From Mytilus galloprovincialis (taxonomy: Eukaryota; Mollusca; Bivalvia; Mytilida; Mytilidae), in contig NC_134850.1 in assembly GCF_965363235.1 (NCBI RefSeq), positions 30,778,102-30,842,101 on the forward strand: DNA of 64,000 nucleotides, given 5' to 3'. A program made the translations under genes and the position numbers. A model generated the notes under the pieces. That model was not told where the DNA came from and did no database searches. It saw nothing but the letters and a program-made list of their open reading frames with translations. The first letter of the stretch is position 1; every line of letters starts with the position of its first letter. Below are positions 23,584 through 34,499 of this stretch, piece after piece.

Positions 23584-24351
23584 GCAATGGTATATAGGCA
23601 AACAACAGTACAAAACACAATATAAAAACTCAAAATCCTCCTAAAATGGAAGGTTAATCTCAGGTGCTCCAAAAGTAAGCAGATCCTTCTCCACAGAAAA
23701 AATTGCTCCTCATGAATAAATTTTGTCATATCAATTTAATGTTTTTACTATCATGCCTATTTGAAAAGTATTTATATATTTCAACAAAGTAACAATGGTT
23801 CATTAAGGTTTTTTTTTTCAAATTTGGTTTTAATGAAACAAAATGTCAGATTTGGCCCAAATTCTACCTTCACCTTCAGTGTGTACAACTCTCTTCTCCT
23901 TAAAATATGCATCTTTAGATGCACTCAGGGCCAAAGGTTTTGAGAACAAAAGCCACAATAAGGAAATTTAAAAGTAGGTTAACTAGAATATTAAAATTTA
24001 CGTCAACACTTGAATGGGGAAAACCTTGAATTGATTAATAAGTTTAACCTTTAAACAAATGGTATGGAGTGCTTCACAGTCTCATAAATTATTGTTGGGG
24101 TTTTATTTATGTGGTTCCATGATTTACAGAAGAAAAGACAGTTTTCATAAATTTTAGAAGAAACATTTATTATTTTTTGGTCTTGCTGTCATAGAGAACA
24201 ATCTGGAAGCAGTGACAGCAATAGCATAAAATAGAAAATTTACTTCTGAACATTGAAAAATTGGCAGCACTTGATATTTCTGAATTACAAACAAATGTGA
24301 AAGCTAAGCAATGTTGCCATTTGTAGAACAATAAGTTAATTTATCCTTTTC
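23584..24351. other. Unique AT-rich DNA, no feature seen
   Basis: A short plus-strand frame near 23761 lacks any recognisable motif. Confidence 0.4.
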
Positions 24352-25791
24352 TTTTTTATAGGCCGCAAAAATTGAAAATTTTTTGGTCGTATATTGGTAT
24401 CACGTTGGCGTCGTTGTCATCGTCGTTGCCCGAAGACATTTGGTTTTTGCACTCTAACTTTAGTAAAAGTAAATAGAAATCTATGAAATTTAAACACAAG
24501 GTTTATGACCATAAAAGGAAAGTTGGGACTGATTTTGGGTGATTTGGTCCCAACAGTTTAGGAATTAGGGGCCAAAAAGGACCCAAATAAGCATTTTTCT
24601 TGGTTTTCGCACAATAACTTTAGTATAAGTAAACAGAAATCTATGAAATTTTAACATAAGGTCTATGACCACAACAGGAAGGTTTGGATTGATGTTGGGA
24701 GTTTTGGTCTCAACGAATTAGGGGCCAAAAAGGTCAAAAAATTAAACTTTGTTTGATTTCATCAAAAAATGAATTATTGGGGTTCTTTGATATGCCAAAT
24801 CTAACCGTGTATTCAGATTCTTAATATAAGGTCCTGTTTTCAAATTGGTCTACATTAAGGTCCAAAGGGTCCAAAATTAAACTTAGCTTGATTTAACAAA
24901 AATTGAATTCTTGGGGTTCTTTGATATGCTGAATCTAAACATGTACTTAGATTTTTGATTATGGGCCCAGTTTTCGAGTTGGTCCAAATTTGGGGTCCAA
25001 AATTATTATATTAAGTATTGTCCAATAGCAAGAAATTTTCAGTTGCACAGTATTCTGCAATAGCAAGAAATCTTCAATTGCATAGTATTGTGCAATAGCA
25101 AGAAATTTTCAATTGCACAGTATTGCGCAATAGCAAGAAATCTTCAATTGCACAGTATTGTGCAATAGCAAGAAATCTTCAATTGCACAGTATTGCGCAA
25201 TAGCAAGACATATCTAATTGCACAATATTGCACAATAGCAAGAAATTTTAAATTGCACAGTTTTGCGCAATAGTAAGAAATATTCAATTGAACAGTAATG
25301 TCCCGTTTTCAAATTGGTCTACATTAAGGTCCAAAGGGTCAAAAATTAAACTTTATTTATTTTCAACAAAAATTGAATGTATGGGGTTCTTCAATATGCT
25401 GAATCTGACCATGTATTTAGATTTTTAATATTTGGGCCCGGTTATCAAATTTGTCTACATTGAGGTCTAAAGGGTTTAAAATTGAACATTATTTGATTTC
25501 ATCAAAAATTGAATTCTTGGGGTTCTATGATATGCTGAATCTAACCATGTATTTAGATTTTGGATATTGGACCATAATAGGTAAATGTCCAATTTAAAAT
25601 TTTGAAGTTTTTAAGTTTAAGTTCTTAGACCACATTCATTCCGTGTCAGAAACCTATGTTGTGTCAAATATTTAATCACAATCCAAATTCAGAGCTGTAT
25701 CAAGCTTAAATGTTGTGTCGATACTTGCCCCAACTGTTCAGGGTTTGACCTCTGCGGTTGTATAAAGCTGCGCCCTGCGGAGCATCTGGTT
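24352..25791 (+). mobile_element. Family A element, copy A2
   Basis: TTTTTTATAGGCCGCAAA start (the 5' hairpin is weakened by substitutions), short GTC/GTT tract, two internal 'ttttcgcac'-type units, 'ggtccaaagggtccaaaat' blocks, an expanded dyad array (25012-25300), then the 3' end with 'tgcggttgtata', the small hairpin and CTGGTTT. More diverged than A3 and A4. Confidence 0.7.
25012..25300 (+). repeat. 35-bp dyad array inside A2, about eight units
   Basis: Unit 'agtattgtgcaatagcaaga' then 'aatcttcaattgcac'. Each junction contains TTGCACAGTATTGTGCAA, which is nearly self-complementary. One to three units exist in the other A copies, so the array has expanded within this insertion or its source. 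Confidence 0.85.
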
Positions 25792-25989
25792 TGTCTTGAA
25801 ATCTCAGGCAATATTTATAGTATTCACACAGTTAAATCTTTATACAACGTTTGAAAAATTGTCATATTAGGTCATTTTTATGCAGCTACATTTTTTAAAT
25901 TTCTTTATTTTTGTTTTTATGGTGTAAAATGTCATTTTCAGCACTCAGTACCCAGAGCACTGACTTTGGACAGGAAAATTAGAAATCGT

Positions 25990-26094
25990 ATAAAATGAAG
26001 GTGATGAGACAACTATGGGTATCCCCCAAAGATCTAGTCGAGGTAACACTTATTGGCAACTGTATGGCCTTCAACATTGATAAAAAGCTGTATC
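25990..26094 (+). repeat. Fragment of interspersed repeat R1, plus copy
   Basis: 'gatgagacaactatgggtat', 'ggcaactgtatggccttcaa' and 'cattgataaaaagc' follow the R1 order. It is cut on its right by the MITE at 26098. Confidence 0.55.
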
Positions 26095-26336
26095 TAAGGC
26101 CAAATAAAAAAGTATGTGTGGTTTCAGTTACATCTGAAAAAAAGCTAGGGTAGGTAGGTAGGTATTTTTTTTTATTTTATGTTTTTTTTTACATTGAGTC
26201 TATTGGAGCAACATTCTGACTTTAACAGTGCTTAATGAAAATTGACAATAAAATCTTTAGGGTAGGCTATTTTTAAGCTAAAAAAGTAGGGACGGTAGGG
26301 TTACTGGAACCACACATATATTTTTATTTGGCCTAA
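26095..26336. mobile_element. Harbinger-type MITE with TAA target duplication
   Basis: TAA at 26095-26097 and 26334-26336 flank a 236-bp element. TIRs begin GGCCAAATAAAAA and extend about 36 bases ('tatgtgtggttycag' on both sides). The interior has a GGTA run (about 26150-26164). A TWA target site with GG-starting TIRs fits PIF/Harbinger. No transposase. Confidence 0.75.
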
Positions 26337-26759
26337 TAGTCAATTAATTTGGAATAAATACATTTTGTCATGAGGGGGGTGAAACTCACAACATCAGTGT
26401 GTCTTGTGATTCTTGTGAACACTTGGCCATGATATTTTTGAACACTGATTGAAGTCATCATCAATGTCTGATTTATTACAGGTATGAATGTTTGATTGAT
26501 AAAGAACTACAATATAAATGGTGATGACATTGAAAAGAGAACAGATTTTAGCAATGGTAATTAATATTTTGCTAGCAGAACAAAATATGAAATGCTTGCA
26601 ACATATGTACTATGAATAATCTTGGAAAAAAGACAGCCAATTAAAAGTTGCATACGAACCAATTTAATCATATTTCTTTTCTCCATTTTTACATATTGTC
26701 TTGAATTTATGAAAGAAAGAGAGAAATTTTAAATAGCAGAAATGGTCAGCTATACTTAA
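26337..26759. other. Unique DNA, no feature seen
   Basis: Nothing recognised. Confidence 0.4.
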
Positions 26760-27011
26760 TCTATAAATAAGGCAAACTTTTCTAAAATTGTAAGTAGACT
26801 CTTAAGAGTGATTGCCCTTTTTGGGTTCAGGGCAAAAACTAAAATAGATACAGAGATACAGAGAAACTGTAAAAAAAAAAAATTATCAGCATTAAGATCA
26901 ACATATTTTTTTTGGGCATGAATTCTATTCTAATCCTTGACATTGGGGATTTTCTATTTTTGAAGATGCACAAAACCTAGGTGGGCCAAAACAGGCTTTT
27001 TGGCCTCTATT
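26760..27011 (+). mobile_element. Relic of the 3' half of a family B element
   Basis: 'gattgccctttttgggttca', 'gagaaactgtaaaa' and a final 'aggtgggccaaaacaggctt' plus 'tttggcctctatttt' parallel the B 3' region (short hairpin plus CTCTA-TTTT). It is heavily diverged. Confidence 0.45.
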
Positions 27012-27350
27012 TTATTATTTTTTTTGTCAATGGGTTGGTGTCTCATTGAAGTATTCTCAACATCTCCTTTTATTCATATTTATCTTTTGTAAGCTTCATT
27101 TTACACGTTGAAAGAAAATTTAGACACATTTGCATAGTTTGCTTGAAAAACGCAGTTTTAAGATTTTTTTTTGGGATGAATGTATTATGCTGTCTTGATG
27201 CAGCTATTTATAATATCTCATTTTTACACTTTTCCTTGTACAATATCTCAAACTTTTTTTCTAGATGACGTAAATTAATGTGAAAATAAGAGGTCATTTA
27301 GTATGTCCTAGTTATCAAATTTTGTTTCCTTGCTTGACATAATCCTTGTT

Positions 27351-27600
27351 AGGCTAGGTGGAAGTGGTCTAAGTAGTTATTACTGTAATCACTAAACAGT
27401 CAACACTGAGGCTGTGAGTTTGAACCCCGCTCCTGCAGGTGCACTTGACTCCAATCTTAATTGACTAGGATTGTCAGTTTTCCTATCGAAGCCTCACGGT
27501 CTTGGTTTTCTCTGGGCACTCCGGCTTCCTCCATCAATAAAAACTGGACTCCTCGAAATAGCCAAAAAGCATTAAAATAAAAAAAAAATCAATAAAAAAA
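27351..27600 (+). mobile_element. tRNA-derived SINE
   Basis: An A-box-like 'agtggtctaagtagtta' (27363) and a B-box-like GAGTTTGAACC (27416), separated as in a tRNA with a long variable arm ('gtcaacactgaggctgt' between), form a tRNA-Ser/Leu-like head. The body has 'ctctgggcactccggcttcc' and 'tccatcaataaaaactgg', a conserved block I associate with molluscan SINEs, and the tail is A-rich (27575-27603). Intact RNA polymerase III boxes suggest a transcribable source, but substitutions are present. Confidence 0.65.
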
Positions 27601-27970
27601 ATCAATGTTAGCTATTGCCATTTCTTTGTTGCCCATGTTGTCTGCTGTCGACCTGCCTCTGTCTGCCACATTCTGTAAACTCATTACCTTTATATATTTC
27701 ATTTATTTTGCGAAACCACTTACACAATTTTTACTAAACTTCGCAGGAATGATTTATAGAATGTCTTTTACCAAACGCCCTAATTTGGTTTTAATCGAAT
27801 GAATTACATGCGGGTCACAAGCAATCTTTAATTCAAATTGATTTGTCAAACGAAAAAATCTTGTACACTGAACTGCCAGGTACAATGCCCTGATTCTTCT
27901 GACACTTTTCAAAAGATGTTTGAATAGAAATTGTAAGATGTAACACCACCAAATTTGGCCCAGTCAGAAA
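27601..27970. other. Unique DNA, no feature seen
   Basis: A 65-residue open frame (27605-27802) begins right after the SINE tail; no recognisable domain. Confidence 0.4.
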
Positions 27971-28092
27971 AGAATGTGCGGTATGGGCTTTGCTCATTGT
28001 TGAAGGCCATATGGTGACCTATTCTGTGTTATTGTGGTCGTTTGTGGAGAGTTGTCTCATTGACAATCATACCAAATCTTCTTCTTTTATAC
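27971..28092 (-). repeat. R1 fragment, minus (5' end)
   Basis: 'gctttgctcattgttgaagg', 'ccatatggtgacctatt' and 'gagagttgtctcattgacaa' match the R1 start in reverse orientation. Confidence 0.7.
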
Positions 28093-28129
28093 GAGAAAGT
28101 TTGTAGTTAAACATGTATGTATTATATTG

Positions 28130-28235
28130 AAATTCGATTTAATGTTATCTTATTACAATTGTACAATATACAAACAAAGCAAGCAAACTAACCAAAGTCT
28201 TACTTTACAAGCATTAGGAAATTAGCTCTAAAATT
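28130..28235 (-). mobile_element. Single end of MITE family P1
   Basis: 'acaaacaaagcaagcaaact' and 'aaagtcttacttt..aggaaattagctct' are the complement of the left arm at 4713-4775. The partner arm is absent. Confidence 0.6.
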
Positions 28236-28254
28236 TTTAAATGTGGGCTTTTAT

Positions 28255-28615
28255 GCTTGCAATACTTATCCTGTCACAAAAACTGCCGAAATAAGCCAAT
28301 CCCTCTGCAAATGTTTGCACCTGTCCTAAGTCAGGAATCTGATTTACAGTAGTTGTCATTTGTTTATGTCATTTATACGTGTTTCTCGTTTCTTGTTTTT
28401 TTTAATTTTATATAGATTAGACCGTTGGTTTTCCCGTTTGAATGGTTTTACACTAGTAATTATGGGGCCCTTTATAGCTTGTTGTTAGGTGTGAGCCAAG
28501 GCTCCGTGTTGAAGGCCGTACATTGACCTATAATGGTTTACTTTTTTTAAATTGTTATTTGGATGGAGAGTTGTCTCATTGGCACTCACACCACATCTTC
28601 CTATATCCAATCACA
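28255..28615 (-). repeat. Interspersed repeat R1, near full-length minus copy
   Basis: Order on the plus strand: 'gtttgcacctgtcctaagtc', 'gtagttgtcatttgtttatg', 'cgtgtttctcgtttcttg', 'gaccgttggttttcccgtt', 'gggccctttatagcttg', 'gtgagccaaggctccgtg', 'ttgaaggccgtacattgacc', 'gagagttgtctcattggcac' and 'catcttcctatat'. Best reference copy in the window. No coding potential. R1 pieces at about a dozen places in both orientations show it is highly repeated. Confidence 0.75.
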
Positions 28616-28764
28616 AAAATAACTAGAATTTACAGTTATGCCATATGCATGCATGCATGGACCATTAAATATCTTTGAGGTTATTTTAAGTTGATTAATG
28701 AGAAAAATAAATTTTCAGGTGTCATATAAAGCCTTTGCCTCTTTTAAATTGTTGCTTTATTGAA

Positions 28765-28894
28765 GGGGATAAACTGTAAATTTCAGAAATGATTTGAGGT
28801 TTTTATTTATTTGAATAGTACCACAACATAAAACAGAACTTGCATTCTGAAGTCTCATACACTCATGTTTTCTGAAATCTTAAAATAATTGATC
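28765..28894. mobile_element. Fragment of MITE M1
   Basis: 'aaactgtaaatttcagaaat' and 'gatttgaggtttttattt' match the M1 left end; no right end is found. Confidence 0.5.
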
Positions 28895-29131
28895 ATTGTT
28901 GTCCATTCTTAAAAATCACAATAATTTATAAATCAATTCAAACTTTCTAGTATACTCTTTTATTAGGCCCAATTTGATGGTGTTATATCTAACAAAGCCT
29001 ATGCAAATTATTTTTGAAAGAATTCCAATCAAGCTAGTGCTAGGAGCCGTCTTAAAACTTGCAAGGAGGTGATAGTTCATCCATGTTGACGGCCTCACTG
29101 TGACTTTGAGATGAAGAACAGCAATAAAAGC
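28895..29131 (+). repeat. Interspersed repeat R3, plus copy
   Basis: Shares 'aaagaattcc', 'agccgtcttaaaac', 'ggaggtgatagtt' and 'actttgagatgaagaacagc' with the minus copy at 63774-64000. It stops precisely where A3 begins. The minus-strand frame across it (28916-29098) is not supported as a gene. Confidence 0.6.
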
Positions 29132-31110
29132 TTTTTATACGACCGCAAATTTTGAAAAAATTTTCGTCGTATATTGCTATCACGTCGGCGTCGTCGTCGT
29201 CGTCCGTCGTCCGAATACTTTTAGTTTTCGCACTCTAACTTTAGTAAAAGTGAATGGAAATCTATGAAATTTTAACACAAGGTTTATGACCACAAAAGGA
29301 AGGTTGGTATTGATTTTGGGAGTTTTGGTCCCAACATTTTAGGAATAAGGGCCAAAAAGGGCCCAAATAAGCATTTTCTTGGTTTTCGCACTATAACTTT
29401 AGTTTAAGTTAATAGAAATCTATGAAATTTTGACACAAGGTTTATGACCACAAAAGAACGGTAGGGATTGATTTTGGGAGTTTTGGTCTCAACAGTTTAG
29501 GAATTAGGGGCCAAAAAAGGGCCCAAATAAGCATTATTCTTGGTTTTCGCACAATAACATTAGTTTAAGTAAATAGAAATCAATGAAATTTAAACACAAT
29601 GTTAATGACTACAAAAGGAAGGTTGGTATTGATTTTGGGAGTTTAGGTCCCAACAGTTTAGGAATTAGGGGCCAAAAAGGGACCCAAATAAGCATTTTTC
29701 TTGGTTTTCGCACCATAACGTTAGTATAAGTAAATAGAAATCTATGAAATTTAAACACAAGGTTTATGACCATAAAAGAAAGGTTGGGTTTGATTTTGGG
29801 AGTTTTGGTCCCAACATAATAAGGGGCCCAAAGGGTCCAAAATTAAACTTTTGTTTGATTTCATCAAAATTGAATAATTGGGGTTCTTTGATATGCTGAA
29901 TCTAACTGTCATGACTGTGTATGTAGATTCTTAACTTTTGGTCCCGTTTTCAAATTGGTCTACATTAAGGTCCAAAGGGTCCAAAATTAAACTTAGTTTG
30001 ATTTTGACAAAAAATGAATCAGTTAGGTTTTTTGATATGCTGAATCTAAAAATGTACTTAGATTCTTGATTATTGGCCCAGTTTTCAAGTTGGTCCAAAT
30101 CGGGGTCCAAAATTAAACTTTGTTTGATTTCATCAAAAATTGAATAAATGGGGTTCTTTGATATACCAAATCTAACTGTGTATGTAGATTCTTCATTTTT
30201 GGTCCTGTTTTCAAATTGGTCTACACTAAAGTCCAAAGGGTCCAAAATTAAACTTAGTCTGATTTTAACAAAAATTGAAATCTTGAAGTTCTTTGATATG
30301 CTGAATTCAAAAATGTACTTAGATTTTTTATTATGGGCCCAGTTTTCAAGTTGGTCCAAATCAGGATCTAAAATTATTATATTAAGTATTGTGCAATAGC
30401 AAGTCTTTTTAATTGCACAGTATTGCGCAATGGCAAGAAATATCTAATTGCACAATATTGTGAAATATCAAAAAAAAAATTAATTAGAGCTATCTTTCTT
30501 TGTCCAGAATAGTAAGCAAGAAATATCTAATTGCAAAATATTGTGCAATAGCAAGATTTTTTTTTAATTGGAGTTATCTTTCTTTGTCCAGAATCAACTT
30601 AAATCTTTGTTATATACAATATACAATGTATATTCACTTTTTACTACCAACTGATAAATTAAAATAATCTTTACCATTCAGTGATAGCAAGCAGTTTTTT
30701 TACATCTTAATATTTTATGATGTATTTAAATGAGTAGTTATTGTTGCAAACTCCATTAGAAATTTTAATTGAGATTAGTTTTGGAATAAGGGAAAGGGGG
30801 ATGTGATTAAAAAAATTGGGTTCAATTTTTCTCATTTGAAATTTCATAAATAAAAAAGAAAATTTCTTCAAACATTTTTTTGAGAGGATTAATATTCAAC
30901 AGCATAGTGAATTGCTCTAAGAGAAACAAAAATTTTAAGTTCATTAGAACACATTCATTCTGTGTCAGAAACCTATGCTGTGTCAACTATTTAATCACAA
31001 TCCAAATTTAGAGCTGAATCCAGCTTGAATGTTGTGTCCATACTTGCCCTAACCGTTCAGGGTTCAACCTCTGCGGTCGTATAAAGCTACGCCCTGCGGA
31101 GCATCTGGTT
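29132..31110 (+). mobile_element. Family A element, copy A3 (best copy)
   Basis: TTTTTATACGACCGC at 29132, hairpin partner GTCGTATA at about 29166, GTC microsatellite to 29212. Internal 'ttttcgcac' units recur at about 160-bp spacing (29225, 29386, 29544, 29706). Repeated 'ggtccaaatcggggtccaaa' blocks, 'ttgcacagtattg' dyads, and the end TGCGGTCGTATA - small hairpin (GCTACGC CCT GCGGAGC) - CTGGTTT follow. It is nearly identical to A4 except for an extra ~275 bp (about 30125-30400). The 142-residue minus-strand frame (29931-30359) is an internal-repeat artefact. Confidence 0.75.
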
Positions 31111-31111
31111 T

Positions 31112-31401
31112 ATTTATGCCCCACTTACGATAGAAGAGGGGCATTATGTTTTCTGGTCTGTGCGACCGTCCGACCGTTCGTTCATTCATCCGTCTGTCCC
31201 GCTTCAGGTTAAAGTTTTTGGTCAAGGTAGTTTTTGATGAAGTTGAAGTCCAATCTACCTGAAACTTAGTACACATGTTCCCTTTGATATGATCGTTCTA
31301 ATTTAAATGCCAAATAACATTTTTTACCCAATTTCACAGTCCAGTGAACATAGAAAATTAGAGTGCAAGTGGGGCATCTGTGTACTATGGACACATTCTT
31401 G
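31112..31401 (+). mobile_element. Family D Helitron/HINE-like element, copy D1
   Basis: TTTATGCCCC pairs with GGGGCATTATG (31137) as the 5' hairpin; a CCG/TTCG tract follows. The core has 'cttcaggttaaagtttttgg', 'caaggtagtttttgatgaag' and 'acatgttccctttg'. The 3' side repeats GGGGCAT (31371), forms a TGTGT/ACACA hairpin and ends TTCTTG before TGTTTT. It sits at the very 3' edge of A3 (CTGGTT|TATTTATG), so one element landed in the other's terminal T-run. Confidence 0.75.
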
Positions 31402-31546
31402 TGTTTTAATATTTATATGTTTTCTGTGTATGCACTGATTTTGTCTCATGAATGTATACCCTATATCTTTTGTTTTTCTATAATAGTATATGAATTTGCA
31501 GTATTTTTTAAAATTTTAGGATCACTTTATCCTTCTGTTTCTACAG

Positions 31547-31586
31547 ACTGCTAAGTAGACTAACCCCTTTAAAGGGAGCGAGTGTG
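31547..31586 (+). CDS. Candidate 40-bp coding exon
   Basis: A strong polypyrimidine acceptor 'ccttctgtttctacag' ends at 31546 and the donor GTG|GTAAGT begins at 31587. Only one frame is open: it needs two incoming bases, exactly what the exon at 23083 leaves. The join gives Arg, then LLSRLTPLKGASV, again basic and without acidic residues, ending in phase 0. The implied intron is 8.4 kb and full of transposons. The exon is very short, so chance remains possible. Confidence 0.35.
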
Positions 31587-31614
31587 GTAAGTATTCTATT
31601 TTGTCCCTAATATG

Positions 31615-31935
31615 CAAATATAAAAACGAAGCTGTGGTATGATAGCCAATGAAACAACTCTCCACAAGAGACGAAGACATAGAAATTAACAGCTATAGGT
31701 CACTGTATGGCCTTCAACAATGAGGTCATACTGTATAGTCCACTGTAAAACAGCCTCTAAATCACAAATGTAAAACAATTCAAATGAGAAAACTAAGCCT
31801 AATCAATGTACAAAAAAACATGAACAAAAAACAAATATGTAACACAGCAACAAATGACAACCACTAAATAACAGGCCCCTGAATTGGGACAAGCACAGTC
31901 CATAATTTCAAGAAAAGAATTTTTAGTTGATACTT
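31615..31935 (+). repeat. Interspersed repeat R1, plus copy
   Basis: 'tgtggtatgatagccaatga', 'caactctccacaagagacga', 'cagctataggtcactgtatg', 'gccttcaacaatgaggtca' and 'gacaaccactaaataacagg' in order. It begins 28 bases after the candidate exon's donor. Confidence 0.75.
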
Positions 31936-32010
31936 CCAATGTAACAAGTGAAATAGAACAAATCTGAAAAGGGCTTATATAGGCTTGACCTGCTGGCCAA
32001 TGCTATTCAA

Positions 32011-32285
32011 TTTTTATGCTCCACCTACGATAGTAGAGAGCATTATGTTTTCTGGTCTGCGTCCATCCGTTCACCTGTACCGCTTGAGGTTAAAGTTTTT
32101 GGTCAAGGTAGTTTTTGATGAAGTTGAAGTCCAATCAACTTGAAATTTGGTACAAATGTTCCCTATGATATGATCTTTCTATTTTAAATGCCAAATTACA
32201 TTTTGATCCCAATTTCATGTTCCACTGAACACAGAAAGTAATAGTGGGAGTGGGGCATCCGAGTACTATGGACACTTTCTTGTTT
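32011..32285 (+). mobile_element. Family D element, copy D2
   Basis: TTTTTATGCTCCACC start (one substitution in the hairpin arm), shortened CCG tract, core as D1, GGGGCATCC, 'gagtactatggacac' and TTTCTTG-TTTT end. Confidence 0.75.
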
Positions 32286-32893
32286 TAAAATATTTTTAAA
32301 AAAATGTTTCAACTAGAATAATTTTGTTGACATTTTCATCCCCAAAGGCAAAAGAATTCTGTGACAGTTGAACAAATATGCTTGATTTCAACTACATTTT
32401 AGCCTAGGAAACATTGAATCCAAAGATTTCCAAACTAAATATTCAAGTCATGAAGGTTATTTGAAATAAAAAAAACATAATGTTAAAAATAAATCTTGTC
32501 CATGCATCAATGTTTGTTTCTGTCCTAAAAACCAATGAAAATTGACTGCTTTTGTTGAATTTGTTTGAAAATTGAAAGTTATTAAATTTGACATCATAAA
32601 AAGAACAAAGATACGTCAATATTAAAATAAGGACATATTTTCTGTCTGCTGCTTGTTTTTTACTATGATACATTGTCATAATACCCATAAAATCTGATTT
32701 TAAAATTTTAGCTAGAAAACAATGCTTTTAAAAAGCTCCATGTTGAGTGCAAACTAATGAATTCTTACAACAACAATTACCTCCCTTTGTTATTCAAGCT
32801 CAACAAGAACTATTTCCCATTTGGGCTACTATTTTTTTTCATTTTTTTCCCACTTTAAGGCATTTACTTTTTATGATTTTGTTACGCCTTTTT
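32286..32893. other. Unique DNA between D2 and B3, no feature seen
   Basis: No exon with both good splice signals was found, although an exon here could explain the phase ambiguity of the 35053 candidate. Confidence 0.35.
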
Positions 32894-34288
32894 AGCTCAC
32901 CTGTCCCGAAGGGACAAGTGAGCTTATGCCATCACTTGGCGTCCGTCGTCGTCCGTCGTCTGTCGTCTGTCGTCGTCTGTCGTCGTCTGTCGTTGTCTGT
33001 CGTCGTCTGTCGTCGTAAACTATTTCAAGAATCTTCTCCTCTGAAACTACTGGGCCAAATACTTTCAAACTTTAACGGAATGTTCCTTAGGGTATCTCGT
33101 TTGTAAATTGTATCCGAAGTTATGATCTATCAACAAACATGGTCGCCATTGCTAAAAATAGAACATAGGGGTCAAATGCAGTTTTTGGCTTATAACTCAA
33201 AAACCAAAGCATTTAGAGCAAATATAACATGGGGGTAATATTGTTTATCAGGTCAAGATCTATCTGCCCTGAAATTTTCAGATGAATCAGACAACCTGTT
33301 GTTGGGTTGCTGCCCCTGAATTGGTAATTTTAAGGAAATTTTGCTGTTTTTGGTTATTATCTTGAATATTATTATAGATAGAGATAAACTGTAAACAGGA
33401 ATAATGTTCAGCAAAGTAAGATTTACAAATAAGTCAACATGACAGAAATGGTCAGTTGACCCCTTTAGGAGTTATTGCCCTTTATAGTCAATTTTTAACC
33501 ATTTTTCGTAAATCTGGGTAATCTTTTACAAAAATCTTCTCCTCTGAAACTACTGGGCCAAATACTTCCAAACTTTAACGGAATGTTCCTTAGGGTATCT
33601 CGTTTGTAAATTGTATCCGAAGTTATGATCTATCAACAAACATGGTCGCCATTGCTAAAAATAGAACATAGGGGTCAAATGCAGTTTTTGGCTTATAACT
33701 CAAAAACCAAAGCATTTAGAGCAAATCTGATGCTGGGTAATATTGTTTATCAGGTCAAGATCTATCTGCCCTGAAATTTTCAGATGAATCAGACAACCTG
33801 TTGTTGGGTTGCTGCCCCTGAATTGATAATTTTAAGGAAATTTTGCTGTTTTTGGTTATTATCTTGAATATAATTATAGATAGAAATAAACTGTAAACAG
33901 CAATAATGTTCAGCAAAGTAAGATCTTCAATTAAGTCAAATTGACCAAAATTGTCAATTGACCACTTAAGGAGTTATTGCCCTTTAAAGACTTTTTTCAC
34001 AATTTGTTCATCATGTTGACTGCTGTATCAATTTCAGCCAAACTTAGGCTAAATGAGTTTCAGAGTATCTAGTATAAATTTTATATTTTATTTCCTTGTA
34101 TGTCAAGTAACATAGCTCCTATGGGTAAAATAGAACATAGGAGAAAATGATTATTTTTTTTGGCTTTTGAAGAAAATAGGACGATCCAAAAAACATTTAA
34201 ATAAATTGAAAAGCCAAAATAATCATTGATGAGAGATTTAACCAAAAGAATTAAGGTGAGCGATTCAGGCTCTTGAGAGCCTCTTGTT
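32894..34288 (+). mobile_element. Family B element, two-unit copy B3
   Basis: AGCTCACCTGTCCCGAAGGG with compensating change in the partner (GGGACAAGTGAGCTT), so pairing is kept although the sequence differs from B1. GTC/GTCT microsatellite (32940-33016). 'tctcctctgaaactact' at 33035 and 33538 (503 bp apart) plus a partial third unit. End: GTGAGCGATTC, hairpin GGCTCTTGAGAGCC, TCTTG-TT. The 119-residue frame at 32747 runs through the microsatellite and is not a gene. Confidence 0.8.
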
Positions 34289-34499
34289 AATTTTTTTCAT
34301 TTCTTTTAGCTTTCCCTGGAAATAAAGATCACTTCATATTTTACACTAACACCAAATTCTGGCAGTTAATATGAATACTTTCTGGAAAAAGACAATGCTT
34401 GAAATTTTGGAAGAACTCAAATAGGTAATTTATAAATAGTCTGTTTAAATGCAGTACATGTATGTATATCTAAACCTAAGCTATATTCCAATTTTTTTT

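Noticed and set aside
25948..26000. Coding exon after 'gtcattttcag' reading HSVPRALTLDRKIRNRIK
   Set aside because: Open in one frame only to a TGA, out of phase with the 23083 exon, and its 3' part runs into an R1 repeat fragment.
27351..27440. Functional tRNA gene
   Set aside because: A- and B-box-like motifs are present but the cloverleaf is imperfect and the sequence continues into a SINE body and A-rich tail.
29931..30359. 142-residue minus-strand ORF with DQLENWA repeats
   Set aside because: Lies inside element A3 and follows its internal repeat blocks; A4 carries it broken by a deletion.
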